A DNA stretch of 64,000 bases from Clostridiales bacterium (lineage in GTDB: Bacteria; Bacillota; Clostridia; Lachnospirales; Lachnospiraceae), in NCBI GenBank assembly GCA_012520655.1, contig JAAYNW010000033.1, forward strand, positions 1 through 64,000. The letters run 5' to 3'. The notes below the pieces were generated by a model. The model was not told the DNA's origin, did not search any database, and was given only the letters and a program-made list of their open reading frames with translations. The position numbers were made by a program, and so were the translations under genes. This document shows positions 52,354 to 62,657 of the stretch, piece by piece. Numbering within the stretch: the first letter of the stretch is position 1; every line of letters begins with the position of its first letter.

Positions 52354-52425
52354 CAGGGCTACAAGGATTCGAACCTTGAGATGACGGAGTCAGAGTCCGT
52401 TGCCTTACCGTTTGGCGATAGCCCT
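52354..52425 (-). tRNA. tRNA-Gln (anticodon CTG), CCA not encoded
   Basis: Minus strand agggctatcgccaaacggtaaggcaacggactctgactccgtcatctcaaggttcgaatccttgtagccctg; 7-bp acceptor stem, GTTCGAATC T-loop, anticodon loop ctCTGac. Confidence 0.95.
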
Positions 52426-52467
52426 ATTTTCGTTTGTCAGTGCGTTGTTTACACGCTACATTTTGGT

Positions 52468-52496
52468 ATTATACACGAATCATTTTCATATTGCAA
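52468..52496 (-). promoter_or_regulatory. Sigma-A-like promoter of tRNA-Gln
   Basis: Minus strand TTGCAA, 17-nt spacer, TATAAT. Confidence 0.75.
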
Positions 52497-52601
52497 GTCC
52501 TAGTTTTAATTTTTTTAGGTATTTTATAAATTTTATAAATAACTGACCTTAGAAGACAGAAGCATCATTCTAACCGGCATTACAATATACATAAAAGGGA
52601 A

Positions 52602-52628
52602 AAGATAAGGTTGTTTAAACCTTATCTT
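52602..52628 (-). terminator. Terminator downstream of glutamine synthetase
   Basis: Minus strand aagataaggtt-taaac-aaccttatcttttcccttttat. Confidence 0.8.
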
Positions 52629-52665
52629 CTCAAAAATCAAATATTTATTCCGGAGTATCCGGGTT

Positions 52666-54777
52666 TTATACCTCAAACATCAGATCCGCATAAGTAGGGA
52701 ACGGCCATACCTCTTTGTCTACGAGCATCTCCAGCTCATCTGCAGGCTTTCTCAGCGCATTCATAGCCTTAACTACCTTGTCTTTATAGAAAAATGCCTG
52801 TTCCTTTCCTTCCGGCATTTCACTGGCCTGTTTTTCTACTTCTTCGAGTTCTTTGAGAGCCGCCTTCATCTCAACCAGCCTGCTCGATATGCTGCCCAGC
52901 AATTCTGCCTGAACAGAAGCGTCCGCACCTGCTTCCTTCACAGCAATTACAGTATCTGCGAGAGATTTTGAATATTTCATAACTGCGGGAATAATCTGCT
53001 TGGAAGCCATACCGATCATCGTAAGAGCCTCAATATTAATTGTCTTCGCATATGTTTCATAGAGAACTTCTTCTCTGGATTCCAGTTCTGCCTTCGTAAA
53101 GATACCGAATTTCTCAAATAACTTCACTGACTTATCCGTTGTCAGGGTTTCCACTGCTTCCACCATACTCTTAATGTTAGGAAGTCCTCTTCTTTCTGCT
53201 TCTTCTACCCATGCATCGGAATATCCGTCTCCGTTAAAAATAATTCTCTGATGCTTTGTCATGTATTCTTTTATTAAATCATGTACAGCCAAATCGAAAT
53301 CGTCCGCTTTTTCCAGTATATCCGCCGCTTCGCAGAATACTTCGGCTACAATTGCATTGAGAGTCGTATTAGGACTCGCTAAGGAATCAGAGGATCCTAC
53401 CATACGGAATTCAAACTTATTGCCCGTAAATGCGAAGGGTGATGTTCTGTTTCTGTCAGTAGCGTCCTTTACAAGATCAGGCAATGAGGATACGCCGGTC
53501 TTCAATACTCCGCCTTCTTTGCAGGTTTCGGCAATACCGGTTTCCACAAGCTGCTTTACCACGTCTTCTAATTGTTCTCCGAGGAAGATGGAAATAATCG
53601 CCGGAGGCGCCTCGTTTGCTCCCAGCCTATGATCATTCCCCACATCCGATGCACTCTGGCGAAGCAAATCGCCGTGTATGTCCACAGCCCTCATAACGCA
53701 GGCAAGTACGAGTAAAAATTGGATATTTTCATTGGGCGTATCGCCGGGATCTAACAAGTTCACGCCATTATCCGTTCCGAGTGACCAGTTATTGTGCTTA
53801 CCCGAACCATTAACCCCTGCAAACGGTTTCTCGTGAAGCAGGCACCTCAGGTCGTGATGGATAGCTACTCGTTTCATTGTCTCCATAACGATCTGGTTGT
53901 GGTCTACAGCTATGTTGGCAGTTTCGTATACGGGTGCCAACTCGTGCTGTGCAGGAGCGACTTCATTGTGCTGTGTCTTAGCCGTTACGCCAAGCTTCCA
54001 AAGTTCCTCGTTCAAATCTTTCATGTATGCGCCTATGCGCTCTCTGATTACGCCGAAATAGTGATCCTCCATTTCCTGTCCCTTAGGAGCCGGTGCACCG
54101 AATAAAGTACGTCCTGCAAAAATAAGATCAGGCCTCTGCAAATATTTATCTTTATCAACAAGAAAATATTCCTGTTCTGCTCCTACGCTCGCCATTACTT
54201 TTGTTGCCTGCGTATTGCCAAAGAGTCTGACAATACGAAGCGCCTGCTCGCTGACCGCTTCCATAGATCTCAGAAGAGGTGTTTTTTTATCCAGAGCCTC
54301 TCCCTTATAGGAACAAAATGCCGTAGGAATACAAAGAATTACTCCCGTTCCCGCTTCTTTCAAAAATGCGGGAGATGTTATATCCCATGCCGTATAGCCC
54401 CTCGCCTCAAATGTCGAACGGAGTCCTCCTGAAGGGAAAGAAGATGCATCCGGCTCTCCTTTAATAAGCTCTTTACCGGAAAACTCCATAAGCATTCTGC
54501 CTTCTTCATCCGGATGAGTTACAAAAGAATCATGTTTTTCAGCAGTAATGCCGGTCAACGGCTGGAACCAGTGTGTATAATGTGTTGCACCGTTTTCTAT
54601 CGCCCAGTCTTTCATCGCCTTTGCAACGACATCTGCGGCTTCAAGAGATAATTCCCCCCCCTGTTCCATGACCCGTTTTACTTCCTTAAACACATTTTTT
54701 GGTAAACGTTCTTTCATTTTACCGAGAGTAAATACATTTTTTGCAAAAATCTTTTCCACATTAAAAACTTCGCCCAT
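52666..54777 (-). CDS. glnN: Type III glutamine synthetase (GlnN)
   Basis: Start chosen at [49 protein letters not shown]...[22 protein letters not shown]...[27 protein letters not shown]. Confidence 0.97.
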   Translation of the reverse strand: MGEVFNVEKIFAKNVFTLGKMKERLPKNVFKEVKRVMEQGGELSLEAADVVAKAMKDWAIENGATHYTHWFQPLTGITAEKHDSFVTHPDEEGRMLMEFSGKELIKGEPDASSFPSGGLRSTFEARGYTAWDITSPAFLKEAGTGVILCIPTAFCSYKGEALDKKTPLLRSMEAVSEQALRIVRLFGNTQATKVMASVGAEQEYFLVDKDKYLQRPDLIFAGRTLFGAPAPKGQEMEDHYFGVIRERIGAYMKDLNEELWKLGVTAKTQHNEVAPAQHELAPVYETANIAVDHNQIVMETMKRVAIHHDLRCLLHEKPFAGVNGSGKHNNWSLGTDNGVNLLDPGDTPNENIQFLLVLACVMRAVDIHGDLLRQSASDVGNDHRLGANEAPPAIISIFLGEQLEDVVKQLVETGIAETCKEGGVLKTGVSSLPDLVKDATDRNRTSPFAFTGNKFEFRMVGSSDSLASPNTTLNAIVAEVFCEAADILEKADDFDLAVHDLIKEYMTKHQRIIFNGDGYSDAWVEEAERRGLPNIKSMVEAVETLTTDKSVKLFEKFGIFTKAELESREEVLYETYAKTINIEALTMIGMASKQIIPAVMKYSKSLADTVIAVKEAGADASVQAELLGSISSRLVEMKAALKELEEVEKQASEMPEGKEQAFFYKDKVVKAMNALRKPADELEMLVDKEVWPFPTYADLMFEV

Positions 54778-54850
54778 CTTTTTGCTCCCTTTCATTTTAA
54801 TATACTTTACATATGAATATCTGCGATATGGCAAGCACTCCATATGACAT

Positions 54851-54884
54851 AAAAAAAATGTCCCAAAAAAAACCTTTGGAACAT
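54851..54884 (-). terminator. Candidate intrinsic terminator/attenuator in the leader of the glutamine synthetase gene
   Basis: Minus strand ATGTTCC-aaaggtttttttt-GGGACAT followed by TTTTTTT, about 75 nt upstream of ATG 54777. Confidence 0.6.
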
Positions 54885-55086
54885 CTTCGTTCAAGATACC
54901 TTATACCTGAAGGTTGCCCTTCGTTTTCTTTAAGATACTCTATCGTATGCAAAATTGCAACCCCTTATTTTCAATTTCATTAAATATTGTAAAAAACAAG
55001 TCGTTTTCCGTCGGTTTGCTGTTCACATTGTACAATAGCTTCCTATTGCAGTCAATCTCTTTTTCCTCTATATAAATATATGCAAA

Positions 55087-56322
55087 TCAGTCTTCCTTGG
55101 ATGCCTCCAGCCTAAGAATATCGCTCTTTGCTGCTTTCTCTGTAAGTTCCACATATAGAATCTGCTTCGGATGAGGGGCACTTTCCACCTTCTCCCCTTC
55201 TTCTGTGGTCATCGACAGCACCGTGACAGGCACATTCGTTCCATCCGGCTTCATAATCTCAATTTTATCCCCTACGCAGAATTTGTTACGTTGCTCGATG
55301 CGCGCACGTCCTTTTTCATCCACTTCATCCACGATCCCCAGATATATATATTCATTCACATACGTATTGGAATCATAAATCTGAGTGTTTTCATCCGGCT
55401 TTCCAAAGTAAAATCCCGTGGTGAACTGCCTGTACGTGCATTTGGCAATCTCTGCTTTATACCATTCCATATTTGCATGATACTTTTCTTCCGATTCCAG
55501 ATAATCATCGATTGCTTTTCTGTAGGTTCTCGCTACCGTCGCCACATAAAGCGCAGTTTTCATTCTTCCCTCTATCTTGAAGCTGTCGATGCCCGCCTCA
55601 ATCATCTCGGGAATATGTTCAATCATACACAAGTCCTTGGAATTAAAGATATAGGTTCCTCTTTCATTTTCATATACAGGCATATATTCTCCGGGTCTTT
55701 TTTCCTCCACTACCGCATATTTCCAACGACATGGATGGGTACAAGCCCCTCTGTTAGCGTCCCTGCCTGTGAAATAACTGCTGAGCAGGCATCTGCCGGA
55801 GTAGGAAATGCACATTGCTCCATGTATGAAGCTTTCTATTTCCAACTCTGCCGGCACTTCTTTTCTAATCTCTTTTATCTCTGCCAGAGAGAGTTCCCGC
55901 GCCGAAACAACTCTTTTCGCCCCCTGTGCATACCAGTATTTAAAGGTCTCATAATTTGTGTTATTGGCCTGGGTAGAAACATGAATATCTATTTCCGGAC
56001 AAATTTCTCTAGCCATCATAAAAATACCCGGATCCGCTATAATGAGGGCATCCGGTTTTATATTTTTTAATTCATGAAAGTATTCCCTTACTCCGGGCAA
56101 GTCTTCATTGTGTGCTAATATATTCGCCGTAACATGAACTCTCACTCCATGTTCATGGGCAAACCGAATCCCTTCCGTCATGTCTTCCACGCTGAAGTTC
56201 TTCGCTTTAGCTCGAAGCCCAAACGACTCTCCACCTATATACACGGCATCTGCGCCGAACATAACAGCTGTTTTCAGCACTTCCAGACTTCCCGCCGGAA
56301 TCAAAAGTTCTGGTTTTTTCAT
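55087..56322 (-). CDS. Peptidase U32 family protein
   Basis: PELLIPAGSLEVLKTAVMFGADAVYIGGESFGLRAKAKNFS...ELEIESFIHGAMCISYSGRCLLSSYFTGRDANRGACTHPCRWKY. Confidence 0.97.
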   Translation of the reverse strand: MKKPELLIPAGSLEVLKTAVMFGADAVYIGGESFGLRAKAKNFSVEDMTEGIRFAHEHGVRVHVTANILAHNEDLPGVREYFHELKNIKPDALIIADPGIFMMAREICPEIDIHVSTQANNTNYETFKYWYAQGAKRVVSARELSLAEIKEIRKEVPAELEIESFIHGAMCISYSGRCLLSSYFTGRDANRGACTHPCRWKYAVVEEKRPGEYMPVYENERGTYIFNSKDLCMIEHIPEMIEAGIDSFKIEGRMKTALYVATVARTYRKAIDDYLESEEKYHANMEWYKAEIAKCTYRQFTTGFYFGKPDENTQIYDSNTYVNEYIYLGIVDEVDEKGRARIEQRNKFCVGDKIEIMKPDGTNVPVTVLSMTTEEGEKVESAPHPKQILYVELTEKAAKSDILRLEASKED

Positions 56323-56340
56323 CTTAATTGCATCTCCTTA

Positions 56341-56982
56341 TTATAATTTCACGCTTACGGTAGCTCCGTCCCCTACTTGCAAAATTGCCGTTTCCAGCTG
56401 TTCATTATGTTTCAGCTCGTAGAGGTATTCCCTCATTCTGGAATGAATCGTCCTGTCGCGCCTCGTTACGGCAAAGCGAGACTCGATGACGTCTCCGTCC
56501 TGCAGTACGTTATCCGATACGAGCAATCCGCCTTTTCTCAAAAGCCTCAATATATCCGGCAGAAAATTGATATATTGTCCCTTTGCAGCATCCATAAAAA
56601 TAAAATCATAGGTTCCCTGTAGTTCTTTTAAGATTTCCGCCGCATCTCCTTCCAGTAAAGTAATAGAAGCTTCTTTCCCTGCCTTGCGAAAATTTTCCTT
56701 AGCTATGGGAATTCTTTTCTCATATTTTTCTATTGTCGTTATCTTGCAGCCTTCCGGCGCGTATTCGCTCATAAGAAGTGCAGAAAAACCGATTGCCGTT
56801 CCCACCTCCAGGATGCTTTCCGGCCTGCCGACTGCCAAAAGCAGCCGCAGCAGGCTCTGCATCTGCGTGCGAATTACCGGCACATTCGTCCTTCTGCACT
56901 CATCTTCTATTTCATTCAGCAATTCCGTATTTCCCCGATCAAAGGAATTAATAAAGGCACTGACTCTTTCATCCGTAATCAT
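56341..56982 (-). CDS. SAM-dependent O-methyltransferase
   Basis: ESILEVGTAIGFSALLMSEYAPEGCKITTIEKYEKRIPIAKENFRKAG...YDFIFMDAAKGQYINFLPDILRLLRKGGLLVSDNVLQDG. Confidence 0.93.
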   Translation of the reverse strand: MITDERVSAFINSFDRGNTELLNEIEDECRRTNVPVIRTQMQSLLRLLLAVGRPESILEVGTAIGFSALLMSEYAPEGCKITTIEKYEKRIPIAKENFRKAGKEASITLLEGDAAEILKELQGTYDFIFMDAAKGQYINFLPDILRLLRKGGLLVSDNVLQDGDVIESRFAVTRRDRTIHSRMREYLYELKHNEQLETAILQVGDGATVSVKL

Positions 56983-56990
56983 TTCTGCAT

Positions 56991-57479
56991 TTACTCCATA
57001 CCCGTGTCTTGTGCGTCTTCCGCCTCGCCGGAGTCTTCTTCCGTACCGGCCTCCTCTGATGTATTTAAGCCATCTTCCGCTCCCTGGGATTCTTCATCTG
57101 CCTCACCTTCCGCATCTTGTGTAGCCATAATCGCCATCATCTCTTTGGTCGTCATGTCGCTGCTTAGTTCATAGATACCCGGCTTCAATTTGCCGTGGTA
57201 TTCGGAAAGCAGTTCCTGCACATAGAACAGATTCGCATCGTTAATCAATCCCTTTTCTTCCAATACCTCTCCTATATCCTTAGTGGACGCTTCCCCCGTA
57301 ATGGCTATACTGATGACTTTTGCGTTTCCTTCTTCGGCTACCGGCTTTTCGCTAAATATACGGTATCCGAAATTATAAGCTTCCGTTGCATATTTATAAG
57401 TGAACATGACCACCACTATTATAATGACGATTTTCAAAACCGTATCGAATACGGTTCCTATCAAATGTTTGGTATTCAT
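56991..57479 (-). CDS. MltG/YceG-like N-terminal-domain membrane protein
   Basis: TM helix then AKVISIAITGEASTKDIGEVLEEKGLINDANLFYVQELLSEYHGKLKPGIYELSSDMTTKEMMAIM; ends in an acidic tail, no transglycosylase catalytic domain. Confidence 0.75.
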   Translation of the reverse strand: MNTKHLIGTVFDTVLKIVIIIVVVMFTYKYATEAYNFGYRIFSEKPVAEEGNAKVISIAITGEASTKDIGEVLEEKGLINDANLFYVQELLSEYHGKLKPGIYELSSDMTTKEMMAIMATQDAEGEADEESQGAEDGLNTSEEAGTEEDSGEAEDAQDTGME

Positions 57480-57518
57480 TTCTATAACCATGCTCCTTTC
57501 AAACATCTCCTCGCAAAC

Positions 57519-57851
57519 TTATTGGAAATCCAATTCCTTTACTATCAGCTCGGTAGCCTCCTGCATCATCCTGCAGAATGAAGTTTCCGCAGCCAAGAAA
57601 TCCGATACAAGCGGAATCTCTCTTAAGCTTTCGTATTCTTTGTCCAATTCTTCCATACACTCCAGAAGGTTTTCTCCCTCTTCCGCATTCTGGAAGTTAA
57701 AATTCTTTCGTCTGAACTCATTCACTTTCGAATACAATTCCGGCTGCATTTTTATCTTATTAAGCTGCATAACATATTCACAGTATTCCGCCGACTTTCT
57801 GACTGCACTTACGAACTTCATAGACGCATCGCGCATACTGATATCTGTCAT
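57519..57851 (-). CDS. YlbF-family regulator
   Basis: MTDISMRDASMKFVSAVRKSAEYCEYVMQLNKIKMQPELYSKVNEFRRKNFNFQ. Confidence 0.78.
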   Translation of the reverse strand: MTDISMRDASMKFVSAVRKSAEYCEYVMQLNKIKMQPELYSKVNEFRRKNFNFQNAEEGENLLECMEELDKEYESLREIPLVSDFLAAETSFCRMMQEATELIVKELDFQ

Positions 57852-57877
57852 CCTCGTCCTCCTATAGTCAGTGCGCA

Positions 57878-59551
57878 TCATACTTCCATAATAATAGGAA
57901 GAATCATTGGTCTGCGCTTTGTCTTTTTCCAGACGTAGTCGCTAAGGGAGTCTTTGATACTCGTCTTAATCTTTCCCCAATCGCCGACACCTCTGTCCAG
58001 GCAATTATGAACCGCTTCATCCACTACGTATCTTGCCTCTTCCATCAGCTGATCCGACTCTCTTACATATACGAATCCCCTTGAAACAATATCCGGTCCG
58101 GATACGAGTTGATCCGTATACTGATCCAATGCGAGAACAACAATAAGAATACCATCTTCTGCAAGGTGTTGTCTATCCCTCAGTACAATATTTCCTACGT
58201 CGCCCACGCCGAGTCCGTCTACCAGAACTTCTCCCACAGGAACTTTTCCGGTTACCTTCGCCTCTTCCTTGTCTATCTCCAACACATCTCCCGAATTCAA
58301 AATAAAGATATTTTCCTTCGCTATGCCCAGTTCATTCGCAATCTTAGCCTGCGCCATCAGATGCTTATATTCACCGTGCACAGGGATTGCATATTTAGGA
58401 CGTACCAACGTATAAATCAATTTAATTTCTTCCCGGCAGGCGTGTCCGGATACATGGACATCCTGAAAAATCACATCGGCACCCTTTATCAGAAGTTCGT
58501 TGATAACATTCGTAACCGCTTTCTCATTCCCCGGAATCGGGTTAGAGGAAAAAATAACCGTGTCGCCGGGTCCTATCGATATTTTTCTATGGACATCGCT
58601 GGCCATGCGGCTGAGTGCCGCCATACTTTCCCCCTGGCTTCCCGTAGTAATAATCACAGTCTTTTCATTCGGGTAATTCTTTAATTGCTCAATATCAATT
58701 AAGGTCTTATCCGGTATATCCAGATAGCCCAGATTGGTTGCCGTTTCTATGATATTTACCATACTGCGGCCTTCTACCACAACTTTTCTTCCAAACTTAT
58801 TGGCCGAATTGATAATCTGCTGTACGCGGTCCACATTGGATGCAAAGGTAGCCACAATAATTCTCGTGTCTTTGTGCTCGGTAAAAATCGTATCAAACGT
58901 TTTTCCGACTGTTTTTTCGGACTGGGTAAAGCCGGGTCGTTCCGCATTGGTACTGTCACACATAAGCGCCAGAACGCCTTTTTTTCCAATCTCTGCAAAT
59001 CTCTGCAAATCGATGGCATCTCCGAACACCGGTGTATAATCCACCTTAAAATCTCCGGTATGCACTACGATTCCTGCCGGAGAATAGATAGCAAGTGCAG
59101 CGGCATCTACAATGCTATGGTTCGTTTTAATAAATTCGATACGGAACTGTCCTAAGTTGATGGATTGACCAAATTTAACGACTTTTCTTTTGGTGTTTCC
59201 GTTAAGGTTATGTTCCTTTAATTTGTTTTCTATGATTCCCATGGTCAGCTTCGTCGCATAAATAGGTACATTTATGTCGCGCAGCACATAAGGCAGTGCA
59301 CCTATATGATCTTCATGCCCGTGAGTGATCATAAAGCCTTTTACTTTGCTGATGTTATCCTTCAAATAAGTGGTATCCGGTATTACCAAATCAATTCCCA
59401 GCATGTCATCATCCGGGAACGAGAGGCCACAGTCCACCACAATAATACTGTCTTCATACTCGAAGGCAGTAATGTTCATTCCAATCTGTTCCAAACCTCC
59501 TAACGGAATTATCTTAAGCTTGGAAACATTCTCATTTTCACTTTTTTTCAA
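57878..59551 (-). CDS. rnjA: Ribonuclease J
   Basis: LKIIPLGGLEQIGMNITAFEYEDSIIVVDCGLSFPDDDMLGIDLVIPD...ITHGHEDHIGALPYVL...DVHVSGHACREEIKLIYTLVRPKYAIPVHGEYKHL. Confidence 0.97.
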   Translation of the reverse strand: MKKSENENVSKLKIIPLGGLEQIGMNITAFEYEDSIIVVDCGLSFPDDDMLGIDLVIPDTTYLKDNISKVKGFMITHGHEDHIGALPYVLRDINVPIYATKLTMGIIENKLKEHNLNGNTKRKVVKFGQSINLGQFRIEFIKTNHSIVDAAALAIYSPAGIVVHTGDFKVDYTPVFGDAIDLQRFAEIGKKGVLALMCDSTNAERPGFTQSEKTVGKTFDTIFTEHKDTRIIVATFASNVDRVQQIINSANKFGRKVVVEGRSMVNIIETATNLGYLDIPDKTLIDIEQLKNYPNEKTVIITTGSQGESMAALSRMASDVHRKISIGPGDTVIFSSNPIPGNEKAVTNVINELLIKGADVIFQDVHVSGHACREEIKLIYTLVRPKYAIPVHGEYKHLMAQAKIANELGIAKENIFILNSGDVLEIDKEEAKVTGKVPVGEVLVDGLGVGDVGNIVLRDRQHLAEDGILIVVLALDQYTDQLVSGPDIVSRGFVYVRESDQLMEEARYVVDEAVHNCLDRGVGDWGKIKTSIKDSLSDYVWKKTKRRPMILPIIMEV

Positions 59552-60003
59552 TCAGTTCTTCCTCCACATTCTGCACAGCACCCGTAGAGCTTCACTTCAT
59601 GATCTACCACTCGGAATCCGGTCGTCTTTGTGATTTTCTCTTCCAACTCCTCAAGCAAGTCGTCCTCAAAGGAATTAATTTTACCACAATTTATGCAAAT
59701 CAAATGATGGTGATGGTGTTTTGCCGTACCCATTCCCACATTTCCGATTTCATAACGAACAAAACCGTCGTCCAAATTGATGCGATCAATCAAATGTAAT
59801 TCTAAAAGTATCTGTATCGTTCTATAAACAGTAGCAAGCCCTATCTCCAGATAGTCTGCTTTTACCATTTCGTAAATTTCCTCCGCAGTCAGATGTTTGT
59901 CCGGACATGCAGCGAGAGCTTCCAGTACAAGAAGCCTTTGCGTGGTTACTTTTAAACCTTTATCTTTCAGCAATTGCTTAAACTGCTCTCTGTTCACTGC
60001 CAT
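59548..60003 (-). CDS. Fur-family transcriptional repressor
   Basis: LKVTTQRLLVLEALAACPDKHLTAEEIYEMVKADYLEIGLATVYRTIQILLELHLI...HHHHHLICINCGKINSFEDD; C-terminal CxxC. Confidence 0.95.
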   Translation of the reverse strand: MAVNREQFKQLLKDKGLKVTTQRLLVLEALAACPDKHLTAEEIYEMVKADYLEIGLATVYRTIQILLELHLIDRINLDDGFVRYEIGNVGMGTAKHHHHHLICINCGKINSFEDDLLEELEEKITKTTGFRVVDHEVKLYGCCAECGGRTD

Positions 60004-60062
60004 TTACTATCATCCCTTTTACACTTACAATCTGCCTTCGGTAAGCCTTTCCTTATTTAATC

Positions 60063-60317
60063 TCAGGAAAGTTCAATATCCTCCAGTATATTTTTAAAGA
60101 CCTCCGCAACAGCGTCAAGTTCTGCTTCATCCTCCACGATTTCATAAATCGCGTCAGACTCTTCCGGTGCTGAGATGTCTTTCAAAATCATTGCCTCTCC
60201 GTCTCCTTCTTCCTGTTCTGTTACAAGAATGTACTGGCACCCCCCTAATTTTGTCTGCTCCAGCACATAAAGTTCAACCGGCTCCTCATTCTCCGGTCTA
60301 AAGATTATCTTATCCAC
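60063..60317 (-). CDS. DUF1292 (YrzB-like) protein
   Basis: [32 protein letters not shown]...[10 protein letters not shown]; next to ruvX/ireB, a common Firmicutes arrangement. Confidence 0.88.
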   Translation of the reverse strand: MDKIIFRPENEEPVELYVLEQTKLGGCQYILVTEQEEGDGEAMILKDISAPEESDAIYEIVEDEAELDAVAEVFKNILEDIELS

Positions 60318-60751
60318 AAATTGTTCTCCTCGTTCTTACGGTAATCCAAATACCCTTGTAAAATGAAACATGCAGCAATCCTATCCACATGTTCTTTCCT
60401 GTGTTCCCGCCGTATTCCTGCCTCCATCATAGCTTTGTCAGCCGCAACGGTCGTGAGCCTCTCATCCCACAGTTTCACAGGAAGTCCGGTTCTTCGTTCC
60501 AGTTTTTCTTTAAAATCTATGGTAAGTTCAGCCCGTGCGCCCAAGGTATCGTTCATATTCTTGGGCAGTCCGAGTACGATTTCTTTCACTTTGTATTCTA
60601 CAATAAGCTCTTCTAAACGAGCCAAAGTCTTCCGTAATTTATTCTCTTCTTTTCTCTCTATGATTTCAATGCCCTGAGCAGTGAGAAGCAGCGAATCGCT
60701 AATTGCCACTCCTACCGTTTTTGACCCGAAATCCAAGCCCATGATACGCAT
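60305..60751 (-). CDS. ruvX: Putative pre-16S rRNA nuclease / Holliday junction resolvase YqgF
   Basis: Start chosen at [31 protein letters not shown]...[19 protein letters not shown]...[15 protein letters not shown]. Confidence 0.96.
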   Translation of the reverse strand: MRIMGLDFGSKTVGVAISDSLLLTAQGIEIIERKEENKLRKTLARLEELIVEYKVKEIVLGLPKNMNDTLGARAELTIDFKEKLERRTGLPVKLWDERLTTVAADKAMMEAGIRREHRKEHVDRIAACFILQGYLDYRKNEENNLWIR

Positions 60752-60784
60752 GGATTCACCCTTATATCCTTCCATAAATGTCCT

Positions 60785-61054
60785 TTAATCATTTTTCCAA
60801 CGCTTCGCCTCAATATATTTCGTAAGCAGTTCTTCTACCAATTCGTCTCTTTCCACTTTCATGATAAGGCTTCTCGCACTTTTATGGCTTGTAATATATG
60901 TGGGGTCTCCGGACATAATATACCCTACAATCTGATTTACCGGATTATATCCTTTTTCCGTCAATGCTTCATATACTGTGGCCAGGACGACCTCTACTCC
61001 TGTCTCCGGCTCAGTTTCCACACTAAAAAATTGTGTATTTCCAAAATCCTGCAT
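60785..61054 (-). CDS. ireB: IreB-family regulatory phosphoprotein
   Basis: [56 protein letters not shown]. Confidence 0.95.
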   Translation of the reverse strand: MQDFGNTQFFSVETEPETGVEVVLATVYEALTEKGYNPVNQIVGYIMSGDPTYITSHKSARSLIMKVERDELVEELLTKYIEAKRWKND

Positions 61055-61189
61055 ATAATCACGCCCTTATCTATCGTTGACAGTTAACTCTTCTAACCAA
61101 CATATTACCTTATTCCCCCAGAAAATTCAATCAATTTACACTAATTTAATGATTGACCAATTAATTTATCGGCTGTTTTTTTCACTTCC

Positions 61190-62566
61190 TTACTCCATAA
61201 GCAATAGATCTTCCTGCAAAAAACCTACGGCCTTTCCTTTTACCAATTGATTGGACAAGGAACCGTCTGCCGGCTTTGCCACTTTTACATATTGCTTGGT
61301 ATGCCCTGTCTGATAACGTTTCCCTTCTATCATTTTTTCTTCTTCAAACAGTACTTCTACCTCTTTTCCTATGTAACGGGCCCTATACTCTCTTGAATAT
61401 TCTTTCTCCATAGAGAGCAGGATGTTACTTCTTTCCGTTTTCTTATCGTCGGATACCTGATGATCCATTTGCGCTGCACGAGTGCCTTTCCTCTTGGAAT
61501 ATTTGAAAATATGCATTTCATAAAGCTTTATTTTCTCGAGATATTTCTCGGTAACAGCAAACTCCTCCTGTGTTTCTCCCGGGAAGCCGACAATAACGTC
61601 CGTCGTAATGGCCGGGTTATCAAATATATTCCGTAAAAGTTCCACTTTTTCGTAGTATTCCCCGGAGGTGTATTTTCTATTCATCCTTTTCAATGTTTCA
61701 TCGCAGCCGCTCTGCAAGGATAAATGAAAATGGGGGCAAAATTTCGGAAGTCTTTTCAGCTCCGATGCGAATTCCTCGGTAATTATTCCGGGCTCCAGCG
61801 AGCCTAATCGAATCCGCTCAATTCCCTCGACCTCATGAATAGCCTTTATAAGAGAAAGCAATGCCGGACCGCCAAAATCCACGCCGTAGGAACTGATATG
61901 GATTCCCGTCAATACTACTTCTTTATAGCCTTTCACGGCAAGTCCTCTGATTTCTTCAAGAACATCCTTCTCGTTTCTACTTCTTACCCTGCCTCTCGCA
62001 TAAGGTATGATGCAGTAAGAGCAGAATTGATTACATCCATCCTGAATCTTTATATAGGCGCGTGTGTTCCCCGAGGTCTCCCTAAGCCGCATGCTCTCAA
62101 ATTCTCTTGTATTTCCTATATCTATTATCGTCGTATCGTCAAGAGTCTTAGCATTCCACGCTTGCTCAGAAGTATTAGCATTCGTTTTTTCGTTTGTTTT
62201 CTCATATCTTTCTTCCAGGTATTTTTCCAAAATGGCAACGAGCTCTTTTTTCTTATTATTTCCAATCGCCAGGTCCACACCTGCGTCTTTTATCACGTCT
62301 TCTTTGCCTGTCTGCACATAACAACCCGCAGCGACGACCACTGCATCGGGATTCAATTTGCGCGCTTTATGAAGCATCTGCCTGCTTTTTCTATCCGCTA
62401 TATTGGTAACTGTACACGTATTTACGATATAAATATCTGCCCATTCATCAAATGGTACAATTTTATATCCTTTTTCTTGTAACATTTGTTGCATTACGTC
62501 CATTTCATATCCGTTGACCTTGCAGCCCAGGTTATGTAATGCTACACTTTTCATATTATTCCTCAC
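61190..62566 (-). CDS. mtaB: tRNA (N6-L-threonylcarbamoyladenosine(37)-C2)-methylthiotransferase
   Basis: VALHNLGCKVNGYEMDVMQQMLQEKGYKIV...IKIQDGCNQFCSYCIIPYARGRVRSR (radical SAM CxxxCxxC); C-terminal TRAM. Confidence 0.95.
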   Translation of the reverse strand: MRNNMKSVALHNLGCKVNGYEMDVMQQMLQEKGYKIVPFDEWADIYIVNTCTVTNIADRKSRQMLHKARKLNPDAVVVAAGCYVQTGKEDVIKDAGVDLAIGNNKKKELVAILEKYLEERYEKTNEKTNANTSEQAWNAKTLDDTTIIDIGNTREFESMRLRETSGNTRAYIKIQDGCNQFCSYCIIPYARGRVRSRNEKDVLEEIRGLAVKGYKEVVLTGIHISSYGVDFGGPALLSLIKAIHEVEGIERIRLGSLEPGIITEEFASELKRLPKFCPHFHLSLQSGCDETLKRMNRKYTSGEYYEKVELLRNIFDNPAITTDVIVGFPGETQEEFAVTEKYLEKIKLYEMHIFKYSKRKGTRAAQMDHQVSDDKKTERSNILLSMEKEYSREYRARYIGKEVEVLFEEEKMIEGKRYQTGHTKQYVKVAKPADGSLSNQLVKGKAVGFLQEDLLLME

Positions 62567-62587
62567 TTTTTTTGTATTGTTTTAGCA

Positions 62588-62616
62588 TTGACTTTTACCG
62601 GCCCACCCATTAGTAT
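62588..62616 (+). promoter_or_regulatory. Sigma-A-like promoter of the HPr-like gene
   Basis: TTGACT, 17-nt spacer, TAGTAT; ggaggt RBS before ATG 62658. Confidence 0.65.
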
Positions 62617-62657
62617 TATAGAAAGAAGGTATGAAAACATCAAGGAGGTAGAAACCG

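Noticed and set aside
54840-54945. c-di-GMP or T-box riboswitch in the glutamine synthetase leader
   Set aside because: Conserved core sequences of those classes are not present; left as an unassigned leader.
55171-56070. 299-aa plus-strand ORF
   Set aside because: Fully antisense to the U32 peptidase gene, which has clear family motifs; no recognisable domain in the plus-strand translation.
58981-59012. 10-bp direct repeat ctctgcaaat x2
   Set aside because: Lies inside the RNase J coding sequence and encodes normal residues; too short to be notable.
61835-62482. 215-aa plus-strand ORF
   Set aside because: Antisense to mtaB; no family signature.
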